Shown here piece after piece: positions 1 to 10,351 of a stretch of DNA of 64,000 nt. The notes under the pieces are model-generated. The model ran no database searches. It was given only the letters and a program-made list of their open reading frames with translations, and was not told where the DNA came from. Source of the DNA: Chryseobacterium nakagawai (GTDB lineage Bacteria > Bacteroidota > Bacteroidia > Flavobacteriales > Weeksellaceae). The DNA lies in NCBI RefSeq assembly GCF_900637665.1, contig NZ_LR134386.1, positions 3,960,501 to 4,024,500 on the forward strand, written 5' to 3'. Within the stretch, counting starts at the first letter, position 1. Every line of letters starts with the position of its first letter. A program made the position numbers and the translations under genes.

Positions 1-881
1 AACCTCCTTATGGAGAAGGGTTTTATCATGAAATCTGTTTTGAAAATGTTCATATCGGTTTTGGAAATGTCTCTCTCAAAAACAAAGTATTACTGTACTT
101 TGAAGCAGACTTTGAAAGTGTTGAGATGCATTTTTCACTAAAGGGCAAAAGTGCAGCTCTTTCAGATAATTTTGGTTATAAAGTATGTTTTGAGAGTTAT
201 CAGCACAACATTATTTATGCCCATCAGATGTCTGGCCAGATGGAATTTGACGGTCATGAAATGCAGATCCTGGAAATCAATTTAGCCCCTGCCTTCTTTA
301 AAAAATTTCTTCCAGAAGATTCTGAACTCTTCAATACATTCAGGAATGCCATTGAAAAACAGCATTCGTGTCTTATCAACCCGGATCATAACCGGATCAG
401 TCTGGAAATGTATCAACTTCTGAATGACATCATCCATTGTGACCGAAAAGGTGTTTTTAAAAGAATCTATCTTGAAGCAAAAGTGGCAGAACTTCTCCTT
501 TTACAGTTGGAACAGCTTTTTAACAGCAAATCTTCATCCCTTCTTAAAAAAGATGAAGAGAAAATATATGCGGTGAGAGATTTTATCATTAACAATCTTG
601 ACCAAAACTGTTCATTAATAGACCTTGCTCATCAAGTAGGGACCAATGAATTTACATTAAAAAAAGGCTTTAAGGAACTGTTTGGAACTACCGTTTTTAA
701 TTTCTGGAATGATACAAAGATGGAACAGGCAAAAAAAATGCTTCTTGAAGGAGATTTGAATATTAATGAAATTTCTGAAATTATCGGGTACAAAAATCCG
801 AGACATTTTTCAGCAGCATTTAAGAGAAAGTATAATTTAATTCCTAGTAAACTTAGGAACGCCAATGGTATAACTCACTAA
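1..881 (+). CDS. AraC-family transcriptional regulator, 5' end outside the window
   Basis: The reading frame is open from the first complete codon at base 3 to the stop at 881, so the methionine at 126 is probably internal and the true start lies upstream of the window. The visible N-terminal part is a ligand or effector domain I cannot name. The last 100 residues form the AraC/XylS DNA-binding domain: a first helix-turn-helix around SLIDLAHQVGTNEFTLKKG and a second around EISEIIGYKNPRHFSAAFKR, ending about ten residues before the stop. It is co-directional with the prp operon but separated from it by nearly 1 kb containing its own promoter and riboswitch. A role in regulating that operon is therefore possible but not shown. 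Confidence 0.85.
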   Translation, partial: PPYGEGFYHEICFENVHIGFGNVSLKNKVLLYFEADFESVEMHFSLKGKSAALSDNFGYKVCFESYQHNIIYAHQMSGQMEFDGHEMQILEINLAPAFFKKFLPEDSELFNTFRNAIEKQHSCLINPDHNRISLEMYQLLNDIIHCDRKGVFKRIYLEAKVAELLLLQLEQLFNSKSSSLLKKDEEKIYAVRDFIINNLDQNCSLIDLAHQVGTNEFTLKKGFKELFGTTVFNFWNDTKMEQAKKMLLEGDLNINEISEIIGYKNPRHFSAAFKRKYNLIPSKLRNANGITH

Positions 882-1170
882 ATTCATCAATAATCTCAAC
901 TTAATTCACCCGTTAAAATTCATAAAATCATCCCTTAGTGCTCACCCTTCGCTATAAGACTTAACTCCACTATTTTCAAATATAAAAAGTAGCCATAAAA
1001 ACACATCTTTTATTTTATTTCATGTAACATTCAGCCTTATTTGTTAATGATTTGGTAATAAGAAAACACTACAAAAAGACTGATTTTTATCATATCACCA
1101 AAAAACAAAGATTCACAAAACAAACATTATCAATTAATTATCCAAAATTAATTATTGTTTACATAAAATA
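882..1170. other. Intergenic region without recognisable gene
   Basis: AT-rich spacer between the AraC regulator and the prp promoter. I see no ORF with coding character, no tRNA and no clear terminator hairpin after the AraC stop. Confidence 0.5.
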
Positions 1171-1201
1171 TTTTGTCGTTCTCATAAAATGGCTATATTT
1201 A
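1171..1201 (+). promoter_or_regulatory. Candidate promoter of the prp/valine operon
   Basis: TTTTG at 1171-1175 is followed after 18 bases by TATATTTA at 1194-1201. This is one base from the Bacteroidota -7 consensus TAnnTTTG with an upstream TTTG. Transcription would start near 1208, about 30 bases before the cobalamin aptamer. The family consensus is known; use of this site is inferred. Confidence 0.5.
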
Positions 1202-1235
1202 CCACCAAGGAGTTCTTAACACCTTCTTTATCAAC

Positions 1236-1408
1236 CGAAATTGGTTACACTTAGCGGTGTATTAAAAGGGAATCGTGTGTAAATCACGAACTGTCGCGCA
1301 ACTGTAAGTAACAACTAAAGGTTTTTATCAAATCAATATCCACTGTATACTCCGGTATATGGGAAGGATGATAAAAACTGTTACAAGTCAGGAGACCTGC
1401 CTATTTCG
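1236..1408 (+). promoter_or_regulatory. Cobalamin (B12) riboswitch aptamer
   Basis: The B12 box AAGTCAGGAGACCTGCC is at 1385-1401. Upstream is the conserved core with AAAAGGGAA (1264-1272), a TCGTG/CACGA stem and CTGTCGCGCAACTGTAAG (1291-1308). Closing helices are visible: CGAAAT (1236-1241) with ATTTCG (1403-1408), and GTAAC (1307-1311) with GTTAC (1380-1384). A peripheral arm pairs TTTTTATCA with TGATAAAAA around a TATAC/GTATA hairpin. Cobalamin riboswitches normally shut genes off when B12 is present. Here the downstream genes are B12-independent alternatives, which fits that logic. Confidence 0.93.
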
Positions 1409-1651
1409 TAGTGACGATGCTTTCGCGATCTGAAGCTTATAGTCAGGTATGATACGGTATGGATAATTGTGTGATAATATTGTTTATCTACTGATCTCAT
1501 TTTTGAGGTAGATACTGGCAGAATAGCGTGTGCTTATTCTGTAGGTCTATAACTCATCCGTGTCCCCTTTCCATAATTTTTCTTTCTCACAAAACATCGT
1601 GAAGTTTATCAAGAACTTTTTATTGGGTTTAATCTATGTAAAAAGTTAAAA
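1409..1651 (+). promoter_or_regulatory. Leader downstream of the aptamer (probable expression platform)
   Basis: CAGGT at 1444-1448 can pair with ACCTG inside the B12 box (1395-1399), a possible competing helix. A separate hairpin pairs CAGAATA (1519-1525) with TATTCTG (1535-1541). No stem followed by a T-run is seen. Control is therefore more likely at translation or by an unrecognised terminator than by a standard intrinsic terminator. The mechanism is inferred only. Confidence 0.35.
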
Positions 1652-1858
1652 ATGTACCAAGCCAATCACGATTATGCATCCATGGGCAAGAGATCTATCA
1701 CAAAGTTCTCATGCTGCAGAGTTTCACAACAACCTCAAGCTTCATGCTCATCAACAACGCATCTGATTTCTTCAGATCATTTTCTTTTTACCGCACAGCA
1801 GCAGCATAGCAACTCTTCTTTCTTATCGCACAAATTTCAACTAAACAATACATATTAA
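1652..1858 (+). CDS. Possible 68-residue upstream ORF in the prp leader
   Basis: An ORF of 68 codons starts with ATG at 1652 and ends at 1858, one base before the prpB ATG at 1860. Its composition (many Ser, Gln, His, paired Cys) is unlike a folded protein and I recognise no family. The abutting stop could allow translational coupling with prpB. It may equally be chance, because the other two frames also stay open over much of this stretch. Confidence 0.2.
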   Translation: MYQANHDYASMGKRSITKFSCCRVSQQPQASCSSTTHLISSDHFLFTAQQQHSNSSFLSHKFQLNNTY

Positions 1859-1859
1859 A

Positions 1860-2771
1860 ATGACTAAAAATGAAAACTGGAAGTCCCCCGGTGCTCAGTT
1901 CCGGGAGGCCATGCACAAAGAAAGTCCTCTTCAGATTGTAGGAGCCATCAATGCCAATCATGCATTATTGGCTCAACAAGCAGGCTTTAATGCCATTTAT
2001 CTTTCGGGAGGCGGTGTTGCTGCCGGATCTTTAGGAGTTCCGGATCTTGGAATTACCACGCTGGAAGATGTATTAATAGACATTCAGCGTATTACCAATG
2101 TTTGTGATTTGCCTTTATTGGTAGATGTAGATACAGGTTTTGGCCCATCAGCGTTTAATGTCGCCAGAACGGTAAAGTCATTAATCAAAGCAGGAGCTGC
2201 TGCTCTGCATATTGAAGATCAGGTAGGAGCAAAACGTTGTGGTCATCGTCCAGGAAAAGAAATTGTAAGCCAAGAAGAAATGGTAGACCGATTGAAGGCT
2301 GCTGCTGACGCGCGTACCGACGAAAACTTCGTAATCGGAGCCAGAACAGATGCCTTTGCCAATGAAGGATTGGAAAAAACCTTAGAAAGAGCAGCGGCTT
2401 ATAAAGAAGCCGGGGCTGATTTCATTTTCGCAGAAGCCGTTCCCGATTTAAGCTTCTATCAAAAATTTGTAGATGCTACAGGAATCCCTGTATTGGCTAA
2501 TATAACCGAATTTGGAATGATCAATCTATACACGGTTGATGAATTGAAAAACGCAGGAGTAGGATTGATCCTCTACCCTCTTTCAGCCTTCCGTGCTGCC
2601 AATAAAGCCGCGTTGAATGTATATGAGCACATTCGTAAAGATGGAACTCAGGCCCATGTATTAGACACAATGCAAACCAGAGAAGAACTCTACCAAAGCA
2701 TTGGATACCATGACTATGAACAAAAATTAGATAACCTTTTTAAACAAAATATTAGTAATGTCAACGAATAG
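1860..2771 (+). CDS. prpB: Methylisocitrate lyase
   Basis: Cleaves 2-methylisocitrate to pyruvate and succinate, the last step of the methylcitrate cycle in the cytoplasm. The 303-residue protein has the isocitrate-lyase/PEP-mutase barrel with the Mg-binding segment VDVDTGFG (about residues 88-95) and the catalytic loop KRCGH with Cys127. The [16 protein letters not shown] segment near residue 50 is typical of PrpB. Length is normal for the family. It is the first gene of the riboswitch-controlled run and overlaps prpC by 14 bases, which suggests coupled translation. Confidence 0.96.
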   Translation: MTKNENWKSPGAQFREAMHKESPLQIVGAINANHALLAQQAGFNAIYLSGGGVAAGSLGVPDLGITTLEDVLIDIQRITNVCDLPLLVDVDTGFGPSAFNVARTVKSLIKAGAAALHIEDQVGAKRCGHRPGKEIVSQEEMVDRLKAAADARTDENFVIGARTDAFANEGLEKTLERAAAYKEAGADFIFAEAVPDLSFYQKFVDATGIPVLANITEFGMINLYTVDELKNAGVGLILYPLSAFRAANKAALNVYEHIRKDGTQAHVLDTMQTREELYQSIGYHDYEQKLDNLFKQNISNVNE

Positions 2772-3912
2772 CGAACCAACATTCAAGCCTAAGAAAAGCG
2801 TAGCCCTTTCAGGAGTAGCAGCAGGTAACACCGCGCTTTGCAGCGTAGGAAAAAGTGGAAATGATCTTCATTACAGAGGATATGATATTCTGGATCTGGC
2901 AGAGAAAGCAGAATTTGAAGAAGTAGCTTATCTTTTGATCTATGGTCAGCTGCCTACAGGAGCTCAGTTGAAAAATTATAAAGCCAAATTAAAATCCCTT
3001 CGAGGGCTTCCGCATTCTGTAAGAAATATTTTAAAGAGTATTCCTGCAGCGGCTCATCCCATGGATGTCATGCGTTCTATGGTATCCGCTATTGGAAGTA
3101 TTCAGCCTGAAAAAGATGATCACAATGTGGCAGGAGCAAGAGATATTGCTGATAAATTATTAGCTTCATTCAGTTCCGGACTTTTGTACTGGTATCACTA
3201 CACCCACAATGGTAAGGAAATCAATGTAGAAACAGATGATGATACGATTGGCGGGCATTTCCTTCACCTTTTACATGGTAAAAAAGCTCCTGATTCCTGG
3301 GTAAAAGCCATGGAAATATCGCTTAACCTTTATGCGGAACATGAATTTAATGCTTCTACATTCACCGCTCGTGTTATTGCCGGAACGGCATCAGATTTTT
3401 ATTCATGTATCACAGGAGCTATCGGTGCTTTAAGAGGACCAAAACATGGAGGAGCCAATGAAGTGGCCTTCGAAATCCAAAGCCGTTACAACTCACCGGA
3501 CGAAGCTGAAGCTGATATTCGCCAGCGTATTGCTAACAAAGAGGTAATTATCGGATTTGGACACCCTGTTTATACAATTTCAGACCCTAGAAACGTAGTC
3601 ATTAAAAAAGTAGCCAAAGAACTTTCAGAAGAGGCTGGAGATATGCTGTTGTATAATATCGCTGAAAGGTTAGAAACCGTGATGTGGGAAGAAAAGAAAA
3701 TGTTCCCGAACCTGGATTGGTTCTCTGCGGTATCTTACCATTTAATGGGAGTACCAACCCTTATGTTTACTCCACTGTTCGTTATTTCCAGAGTGACAGG
3801 ATGGAGCGCTCACATTATTGAACAGAGACAGGATGGAAAAATCATTCGTCCAAGTGCCAATTATACAGGCCCGGAAAATAAAGAATACGTTTCTCTACAA
3901 GACAGAAAATAA
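2758..3912 (+). CDS. prpC: 2-methylcitrate synthase
   Basis: Condenses propionyl-CoA with oxaloacetate to 2-methylcitrate. The 384-residue citrate-synthase-fold protein shows the expected active-site residues: His195 in EHEFNAST, His230 in KHGGANE, His269 in GFGHPVY and Asp320 in NLDWFSA. The CoA/product segment RPSANYTGP lies near the C-terminus. Its position between prpB and prpD, and its short type II-like length, favour methylcitrate synthase over the housekeeping citrate synthase. The start overlaps the end of prpB by 14 bases. Confidence 0.95.
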   Translation: MSTNSEPTFKPKKSVALSGVAAGNTALCSVGKSGNDLHYRGYDILDLAEKAEFEEVAYLLIYGQLPTGAQLKNYKAKLKSLRGLPHSVRNILKSIPAAAHPMDVMRSMVSAIGSIQPEKDDHNVAGARDIADKLLASFSSGLLYWYHYTHNGKEINVETDDDTIGGHFLHLLHGKKAPDSWVKAMEISLNLYAEHEFNASTFTARVIAGTASDFYSCITGAIGALRGPKHGGANEVAFEIQSRYNSPDEAEADIRQRIANKEVIIGFGHPVYTISDPRNVVIKKVAKELSEEAGDMLLYNIAERLETVMWEEKKMFPNLDWFSAVSYHLMGVPTLMFTPLFVISRVTGWSAHIIEQRQDGKIIRPSANYTGPENKEYVSLQDRK

Positions 3913-3946
3913 ACAAATTACCTAATAATAAAACTATAAAACAAAG

Positions 3947-5398
3947 ATGTCATCACACATTTCAAATGAAAGACCACAACCGGATCAAGTATTAGTAGAT
4001 ATTGCAGATTATGTATTAGACTACGAAATTAAAAACGATTTAGCCTGGAAGACCGCTCATTATTGTCTTCTGGACACCATCGGATGTGGTCTGGAAGCTC
4101 TAACTTATCCAGCTTGTACAAAACTTTTAGGCCCTATCGTGAAAGGAACAATTGTTCCTAATGGTGCGAAGGTTCCGGGAACACAATTTCAATTAGATCC
4201 TGTGCAGGCTGCTTTCAATATCGGAGCTATTATCCGTTGGCTAGATTTTAATGATACATGGCTGGCTGCTGAATGGGGACATCCGTCAGATAACCTGGGT
4301 GGAATTTTAGCAACAGCAGACTGGTTATCAAGAACCAATATTGCGGAAGGAAAAGCGCCTTTAAAAATGAAGCAGGTATTGGAAGCTATGATCATGGCTC
4401 ACGAGATTCAGGGCGTAATGGCATTGGAAAACTCTTTCAATAAAGTAGGTCTTGATCATGTATTATTGGTAAAACTGGCTTCTACAGCTGTTGTTGGAAA
4501 ATTGATAGGCTTAACTCGTGATGAGATCATCAATGCTGTATCATTAGCTTTTGTAGACGGACAATCTTTAAGAACATACCGTCATGCTCCCAATACAGGT
4601 TCCCGTAAATCATGGGCTGCGGGTGATGCCACTTCAAGAGCAGTACGCTTAGCATTAATCGCTAAAACAGGAGAAATGGGCTATCCATCTGTTTTAACAG
4701 CTAAAACTTGGGGATTCTATGATGTCTCTTTCAAAGGAAATGAATTTAAATTCCAGAGAGAATATGGCTCTTATGTGATGGAGAATGTATTATTCAAAAT
4801 TTCATTCCCGGCTGAATTCCATTCTCAAACTGCTGTAGAAGCTGCAATGACACTGCATTCTACCTTGAAAAAGCTTGGAAAAACAACAGACGATATCAAA
4901 AAGGTGACCATCCGTACCCACGAAGCGGCTATTCGTATCATCGATAAAAAAGGGCCTTTGAACAACCCGGCAGACCGTGACCACTGTATCCAATATATGG
5001 TAGCTGTACCATTGATCTATGGAAGATTAACGGCTGCTGATTATGAAAATAATATTGCTTCAGATCCAAGAATTGATATTCTGCGTGATAAAATAGAATG
5101 TGTGGAAGATGTTCAGTTTACAACCGATTATCATGATCCTGAAAAACGTTCCATTGCTAATGCGATGACCGTAGAACTTAATGACGGAACTGTTTTGGAT
5201 GAAATTGTGGTAGAATATCCTATCGGACACAAACGAAGAAGAGAGGAAGGAATTCCGGAACTCATCAAGAAATACAAAGTCAACTTAGCTCGTATTTTCC
5301 CTGAAAAACAGCAAAAAACAGTCCTTGAAAACTCATTGGAATACGAAACATTGATTAATCTTAATGTCAATGAATTCGTTGATCTACTGGTAATATAA
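3947..5398 (+). CDS. prpD: 2-methylcitrate dehydratase
   Basis: Member of the MmgE/PrpD family, 483 residues. It dehydrates 2-methylcitrate to 2-methyl-cis-aconitate without an iron-sulfur cluster. The family segment [19 protein letters not shown] is present near residue 95, followed by GGILATADW. The gene starts 34 bases after prpC. The hydratase that completes the isomerisation (an aconitase) is not in the window and would have to be encoded elsewhere. Confidence 0.95.
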   Translation: MSSHISNERPQPDQVLVDIADYVLDYEIKNDLAWKTAHYCLLDTIGCGLEALTYPACTKLLGPIVKGTIVPNGAKVPGTQFQLDPVQAAFNIGAIIRWLDFNDTWLAAEWGHPSDNLGGILATADWLSRTNIAEGKAPLKMKQVLEAMIMAHEIQGVMALENSFNKVGLDHVLLVKLASTAVVGKLIGLTRDEIINAVSLAFVDGQSLRTYRHAPNTGSRKSWAAGDATSRAVRLALIAKTGEMGYPSVLTAKTWGFYDVSFKGNEFKFQREYGSYVMENVLFKISFPAEFHSQTAVEAAMTLHSTLKKLGKTTDDIKKVTIRTHEAAIRIIDKKGPLNNPADRDHCIQYMVAVPLIYGRLTAADYENNIASDPRIDILRDKIECVEDVQFTTDYHDPEKRSIANAMTVELNDGTVLDEIVVEYPIGHKRRREEGIPELIKKYKVNLARIFPEKQQKTVLENSLEYETLINLNVNEFVDLLVI

Positions 5399-5406
5399 CC
5401 CAATTA

Positions 5407-5444
5407 AAAGTTGAAAGTAAGCAACACCACTTACTTTCAACTTT
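5407..5444. repeat. Perfect 15-bp hairpin between prpD and mmsA
   Basis: AAAGTTGAAAGTAAG (5407-5421) is exactly complementary to CTTACTTTCAACTTT (5430-5444) around an 8-base loop. No T-run follows, so a processing or mRNA-stabilising element, or a partial terminator separating the prp and valine halves, seems more likely than a full terminator. Confidence 0.5.
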
Positions 5445-5472
5445 CCTTCTCAACTTTTCAACTTAATAAAGC

Positions 5473-6969
5473 ATGTCACAAAAAGTAAAAATATTAATCA
5501 ACGGAGCGTTTATTGAAAGTAAAACTCAAGAATACCTTCCTGTAGAAAACCCTGCTTCCCAAGAAATTCTTGCTGAAGTACCTTTAACATTAGTATCAGA
5601 AATCGACCAGGCCATTGAAGCTGCTACAGAAGCTTTCAAAATCTGGAAAGAGGTAGCCACTCCTGAAAGAGCAAGGTTATTTTTTAAATACCAGCACCTT
5701 TTAAAAGAGCATCAGAAAGAAATCGCCGAAATCTTATCCAAAGAAAACGGAAAAACCTTTGCAGATGCAATGGGAGATGTATGGCGTGGTATTGAAGTTG
5801 TGGAACATGCCTGCAATATTCCAACCCTGATGATGGGTGAAACTGTAGAAAATGTGGCGCGTGGCGTAGATACTTACAGCTATATTCAGCCTCTTGGAGT
5901 TTGTGCAGGAATTACTCCCTTCAACTTCCCTGCGATGATTCCTTTATGGATGTTCCCAATGGCCATTGCCTGTGGAAATACCTTTATCCTAAAACCTTCT
6001 GAGCAAACCCCGATGACTTCCATGAAGATGGCAGAGCTATTCTTAGAAGCCGGTTTTCCAAAAGGTGTTTTAAATATTGTTCATGGCTCCAAAGATCAGG
6101 TGAATCATATCCTGAATCATCCTGAGATCAAAGCCATTTCATTTGTGGGTTCTGTTCCAGTGGCTGAACACGTTTACCGTACAGGAACCGATAACCTGAA
6201 AAGAGTTCAGGCTTTTGGCGGCGCCAAAAACCACATGGTCGTTATGCCTGATGCCAATAAAGGACAGGTCATCAACAATCTGGTAGGTGCATCGTGTGGT
6301 GCTGCCGGGCAGCGTTGTATGGCTATCAGCGTTGCAGTTCTGGTAGGTGAAGCTCAAAACTGGGTAGAAGAGATCAAAACCGCATTAAGCACTATCAAAC
6401 CTGGAGTATGGTCTGACGAATCTGCTGCATTTGGCCCATTAATCAATCAACAGTCTAAGGAAAAGGTATTGAGACTTATTAAAAGTGCTTATGACCAGGG
6501 CGCTGAAGTATTATTAGATGGAAGCAACTGCACCGTAGAAGGATATGAAAACGGATATTTTGTAGGCCCTACTCTGTTCAATAATGTATCTGTAGAAATG
6601 GATATTTACAAAGAGGAAATCTTTGGCCCTGCTTTAATTTTATTAAAAGCAGACACGTTGGATGAGGCTATTCAGATCATCAACAACAACCCTTACGGAA
6701 ACGGAACTTCGATCTTTACCAATTCAGGAGCTGCTGCCAGAAAATTCCAGCATGAAATTGAAGTAGGACAAATCGGAGTCAACCTTCCGATTCCTGTTCC
6801 ATTGCCATTTTTCTCATTTACAGGATGGAGAAAATCTTTCTTTGGAGATCTTCATTCTTACGGAAAGCAGGGAGTAAAGTTCTATACAGAAACCAAAACC
6901 ATTACCGCACGCTGGTTTGAAGAAGATGTTCCGGGAGGAAGTCTCAATATGACGATCAGTTTAAAATAG
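5473..6969 (+). CDS. mmsA: Methylmalonate-semialdehyde dehydrogenase (CoA-acylating)
   Basis: Oxidises methylmalonate semialdehyde with NAD and CoA to propionyl-CoA and CO2, the last step of valine degradation. The 498-residue aldehyde-dehydrogenase-fold protein has the segment [20 protein letters not shown] (about 148-167), KPSEQTP and the catalytic Cys282 in [11 protein letters not shown], all characteristic of MmsA. Its product is the substrate of PrpC encoded two genes upstream, which explains the linkage. It lies 74 bases after prpD, beyond the hairpin at 5407-5444. Confidence 0.95.
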   Translation: MSQKVKILINGAFIESKTQEYLPVENPASQEILAEVPLTLVSEIDQAIEAATEAFKIWKEVATPERARLFFKYQHLLKEHQKEIAEILSKENGKTFADAMGDVWRGIEVVEHACNIPTLMMGETVENVARGVDTYSYIQPLGVCAGITPFNFPAMIPLWMFPMAIACGNTFILKPSEQTPMTSMKMAELFLEAGFPKGVLNIVHGSKDQVNHILNHPEIKAISFVGSVPVAEHVYRTGTDNLKRVQAFGGAKNHMVVMPDANKGQVINNLVGASCGAAGQRCMAISVAVLVGEAQNWVEEIKTALSTIKPGVWSDESAAFGPLINQQSKEKVLRLIKSAYDQGAEVLLDGSNCTVEGYENGYFVGPTLFNNVSVEMDIYKEEIFGPALILLKADTLDEAIQIINNNPYGNGTSIFTNSGAAARKFQHEIEVGQIGVNLPIPVPLPFFSFTGWRKSFFGDLHSYGKQGVKFYTETKTITARWFEEDVPGGSLNMTISLK

Positions 6970-7059
6970 TGCATGATGAAAGTGGGCAACTGAAAATAAG
7001 AGGCAAGTCCCCATTCACGATCTGAGCACTTTCAATTCAAATTTTAAACCCTAAAAATT

Positions 7060-8220
7060 ATGGAATTTAACCTAAGTGATGAACAACTGGCATTTCAGGA
7101 TGCCGCAAGAAAGTTTGCTGAAAAAGAGCTCATGCCTTATGCTTCAGAATGGGATGCCCAAAAGATATTTCCAAGAGAAGCTATAACCAAAGCTGGTGAA
7201 TTGGGATTTTGTGGAGTATATACCAGTGAAGACGCAGGAGGTTTGGGATTATCACGGCTTGATGCCGCCATTATATTTGAAGAATTAGCCGCTGCCTGCC
7301 CTTCCACCACCGCTTATATCACCATTCATAATATGGTGTCGTGGATGATTGACGAGTTTGGGAATGATGAAATCAGAAAAGAATTCTGTTCAAAACTCGC
7401 ATCGGGAGCACTATTGGGTTCTTATTGCCTTACTGAACCCGGATCCGGATCTGATGCGGCAGGTCTGAAAACTACCGCTGTCAAAAAGGATAATAAATAT
7501 CTCATTAATGGTACTAAAGCCTTCATTTCAGGAGCTGGCGAAAGTGATGTTCTCATTGTGATGGCTCGTACAGAGAACTCTGGTGCAAAAGGCATCAGTG
7601 CTTTTGTAGTACCCGCGGGCAGCCCGGGGATCAGCTTTGGAGAAAAGGAGAAAAAACTAGGTTGGAATACCCAGCCTACCCGTTTTGTATTTCTCGATCA
7701 TGTAGAAGTAGATGAGAAATATCTTTTAGGTACCTTAGGGGAAGGCTTTAAAATTGCCCTGAAAGGATTGGATGGCGGCCGCATCAATATCGGAACTTGC
7801 TCTGTAGGAGCGGCTCAGGGAGCTATTAACCAGGCACAAAAGTACATGCATGAAAGACAGCAGTTTGGGAAATCACTGGCACAATTCCAGTCGTTGCAGT
7901 TTAAAATTGCAGATATGGCGACAGAATTGGTAGCAGCCCGTCAAATGGTGCAGCTGGCAGCCTTTAAGCTTGATTCTAAAGATCCGAATGCAACTACTTA
8001 CTGTGCGATGGCTAAGCGACTGGCTACTGATATGTGCTTTAACATCTGTAATGAAGCACTGCAAATATTGGGTGGCTATGGCTGTACACAGGATTTCCCT
8101 GTAGAACGTTTAATGCGTGATGCCCGAGTACATCAGGTCGTAGAAGGTACTAATGAGATTATGAAGCTCGTGATTTCAAGAAAGATCCTGGAAGAAGGAG
8201 CTACTTTACAGATTCGTTAA
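7060..8220 (+). CDS. Acyl-CoA dehydrogenase, probably isobutyryl-CoA dehydrogenase
   Basis: FAD-dependent acyl-CoA dehydrogenase of 386 residues. Seen are the flavin/substrate segment CLTEPGSGSDAAGLKTTA (about 125-145), RQQFGKSLAQFQ, LGGYGC and the catalytic glutamate in VVEGTNEIM near the C-terminus. The family alone does not fix chain length. The setting between mmsA and a 3-hydroxyisobutyryl-CoA hydrolase points to the valine intermediate isobutyryl-CoA, giving methacrylyl-CoA. Electrons would go to an electron-transfer flavoprotein not present here. Confidence 0.9.
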   Translation: MEFNLSDEQLAFQDAARKFAEKELMPYASEWDAQKIFPREAITKAGELGFCGVYTSEDAGGLGLSRLDAAIIFEELAAACPSTTAYITIHNMVSWMIDEFGNDEIRKEFCSKLASGALLGSYCLTEPGSGSDAAGLKTTAVKKDNKYLINGTKAFISGAGESDVLIVMARTENSGAKGISAFVVPAGSPGISFGEKEKKLGWNTQPTRFVFLDHVEVDEKYLLGTLGEGFKIALKGLDGGRINIGTCSVGAAQGAINQAQKYMHERQQFGKSLAQFQSLQFKIADMATELVAARQMVQLAAFKLDSKDPNATTYCAMAKRLATDMCFNICNEALQILGGYGCTQDFPVERLMRDARVHQVVEGTNEIMKLVISRKILEEGATLQIR

Positions 8221-8236
8221 TTTAAACACTTAAAAA

Positions 8237-9343
8237 ATGAAATTACTACTTACAGAAATAAAAAACAAAGTCGGAATCATTACCCTTAATTCAGAAAAAA
8301 CACTCAATTCTTTGTCATTACCCATGATTGAAGAATTAAAAACCGTTTTGGAAGACTGGAAAAATGCCGATGAAATAGCCTGCCTGTTTATTCATGGGGC
8401 AGGTGAAAAAGCTTTGTGTGCAGGAGGTGATGTAAGACAATTGCATGATGCTATCATTGCCCAGAGAGCTATTGATCCTACTCAGGTTCCACAGGATTGC
8501 TTTGATTTCTTCTCAAAAGAATATCAGGTAGATTACACGATACATACCTATCCAAAACCTATTATCGTTTGGGGACACGGAATTGTAATGGGTGGCGGCA
8601 TCGGAATTATGGTCGGTGCATCCCATCGTATTGTAACGGAAAAAAGTAAACTCGCGATGCCGGAAATTACAATTGGATTGTATCCGGATGTGGGTGCAAC
8701 CTGGTTTTTAAATAAAATGCCATCCGCTTATGGATTGTATCTAGGATTAACAGGGGCCAGACTGGATGGAGCTGATTGCAAATTTTTAGGTCTGGCAGAT
8801 TACTATGTACAATCTTCTTCAAAAGAAACCATTCTCAACGAATTAGAACGTATAGAGTGGAATAACAATCACCATAAAATCGTTTCTGAAATATTAAAAA
8901 AAGTTTCTAAGGAAGCATCTGTTCCGGAATCACAGGCAGCCCTGCATCAGAATTTTGTAAAACAGTTTGAAAAGGCTGATACATTGGAACAATTCGGGGA
9001 AATATTGATCAATTCTCTCGAAAAAGACGAATGGATCAATGCCGGAATTAAAAGTTTTGAAGCAGGTTCTCCCAGTTCAGCTCACATTATTTTCAGACAA
9101 TTGAAACAAGGGAAAGATCTAAACCTGGAAGAAGTTTTCCAATCTGAGCTGAATCTATCCTGCCAATGTTGTATTCATCCCGACTTTGCAGAAGGAGTAC
9201 GGGCATTATTAATAGATAAAGATCAATCTCCAAAATGGCATCCTGCCACCTTAGATGAGGTCACTCAGGAATGGATAAACTCTTATTTTGAATGGATCAT
9301 CGGAGAATGGAAAGTGAATAAAGAAGTAGTGATCGGATCTTAA
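8237..9343 (+). CDS. 3-hydroxyisobutyryl-CoA hydrolase (crotonase superfamily)
   Basis: Releases free 3-hydroxyisobutyrate from its CoA ester. The 368-residue protein has a crotonase core with CAGGDVRQLHDA (oxyanion-hole region), GHGIVMGGGIGIMVGASHR and the hydrolase-typical MPEITIGLYPDVGATWFL. A C-terminal domain of about 170 residues follows, which is longer than in plain enoyl-CoA hydratases. This length and the MPE..IGLYPDVG signature separate it from the second crotonase at 10352. It starts 16 bases after the acyl-CoA dehydrogenase. Confidence 0.9.
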   Translation: MKLLLTEIKNKVGIITLNSEKTLNSLSLPMIEELKTVLEDWKNADEIACLFIHGAGEKALCAGGDVRQLHDAIIAQRAIDPTQVPQDCFDFFSKEYQVDYTIHTYPKPIIVWGHGIVMGGGIGIMVGASHRIVTEKSKLAMPEITIGLYPDVGATWFLNKMPSAYGLYLGLTGARLDGADCKFLGLADYYVQSSSKETILNELERIEWNNNHHKIVSEILKKVSKEASVPESQAALHQNFVKQFEKADTLEQFGEILINSLEKDEWINAGIKSFEAGSPSSAHIIFRQLKQGKDLNLEEVFQSELNLSCQCCIHPDFAEGVRALLIDKDQSPKWHPATLDEVTQEWINSYFEWIIGEWKVNKEVVIGS

Positions 9344-9404
9344 ATCGTAATCGTTCTTTTTTCAATTCAAATTCAATCATTTTTTAACCCTCAAAGAAAT
9401 AATT

Positions 9405-10301
9405 ATGTCCAATATAGCATTCATAGGATTAGGAAATATGGGCGGACCTATGGCCGCAAACTTAGTGAAAAATGGTCATTCGGTAACTGGATTTGACCTT
9501 TCAAAAACAGCCTTAGAAGCTTTGGTTTCGGCTGGCGGGCAAGCTGCCAACTCAGCTTTAGAAGCAATTAAAAATGCAGAGGTAGTCATCACAATGCTTC
9601 CTTCCGGGAAACACGTTGCTGAACTGTACTCTGAAGAATTTGTCAACAATTTACAACCTAACACATTATTAATTGATAGCAGTACCATAGATGCAGTAAC
9701 AGCCCGTTCTGTTGCTAAACTTGCTGTATCTAAAGGCTGTAAAATGATAGATGCTCCGGTTTCCGGAGGTACAGCCGGAGCAAAAGCCGGAACATTAACG
9801 TTTATCGTAGGTGGTAAAACCGAAGATTACGAAAAAGCAAGGCCTATTTTAAAATGTATGGGACAGAATATATTCCATGCCGGAGATTCCGGAGCCGGTC
9901 AGGTGGCGAAAATCTGTAATAATATGTTATTGGCCATTCACATGATCGGAACTTCTGAAGCTATTAATTTAGGAATTCGTCATGGATTAGATCCTAAAAC
10001 ATTAAGTGAAATTATGCAGAAAAGTTCCGGCAAAAACTGGTCTTTAGAAGTATACAATCCATACCCTGGCGTGATGGAAAATGCTCCTGCATCAAGAGAA
10101 TACTCAGGCGGATTTGCTGTAGATCTGATGACCAAAGACCTGGGACTGGCAGCAGAAGCAGGATTGGAAACCAAAACCTCTACTCCACTGGGAAATGCCG
10201 CTTTAAATTTATATAGAATATGGAGCGAATCCGGAAATGGGGCCATAGATTTTTCCAGCATTATCCAATTTTTAAATGGGAAATTAAACGTAGAAAACTG
10301 A
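9405..10301 (+). CDS. mmsB: 3-hydroxyisobutyrate dehydrogenase
   Basis: NAD-dependent oxidation of 3-hydroxyisobutyrate to methylmalonate semialdehyde, the substrate of MmsA. The 298-residue protein begins with the Rossmann motif GLGNMGGPMAANL, followed by DAPVSGGTAGAKAGTL (substrate loop) and GAGQVAKICNN containing the catalytic lysine. All are characteristic of the beta-hydroxyacid dehydrogenase family. Length is standard. It lies 61 bases after the hydrolase gene. Confidence 0.94.
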   Translation: MSNIAFIGLGNMGGPMAANLVKNGHSVTGFDLSKTALEALVSAGGQAANSALEAIKNAEVVITMLPSGKHVAELYSEEFVNNLQPNTLLIDSSTIDAVTARSVAKLAVSKGCKMIDAPVSGGTAGAKAGTLTFIVGGKTEDYEKARPILKCMGQNIFHAGDSGAGQVAKICNNMLLAIHMIGTSEAINLGIRHGLDPKTLSEIMQKSSGKNWSLEVYNPYPGVMENAPASREYSGGFAVDLMTKDLGLAAEAGLETKTSTPLGNAALNLYRIWSESGNGAIDFSSIIQFLNGKLNVEN

Positions 10302-10351
10302 AACTAATTCCACTTTACCCAAAATCATCCCATCAACTAAAACCAGATACA

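Noticed and set aside
10220..10351. Upstream in-frame extension of the enoyl-CoA hydratase gene
   Set aside because: It overlaps the end of mmsB by 82 bases and adds 44 residues unlike any crotonase; the ATG at 10352 gives the normal length.
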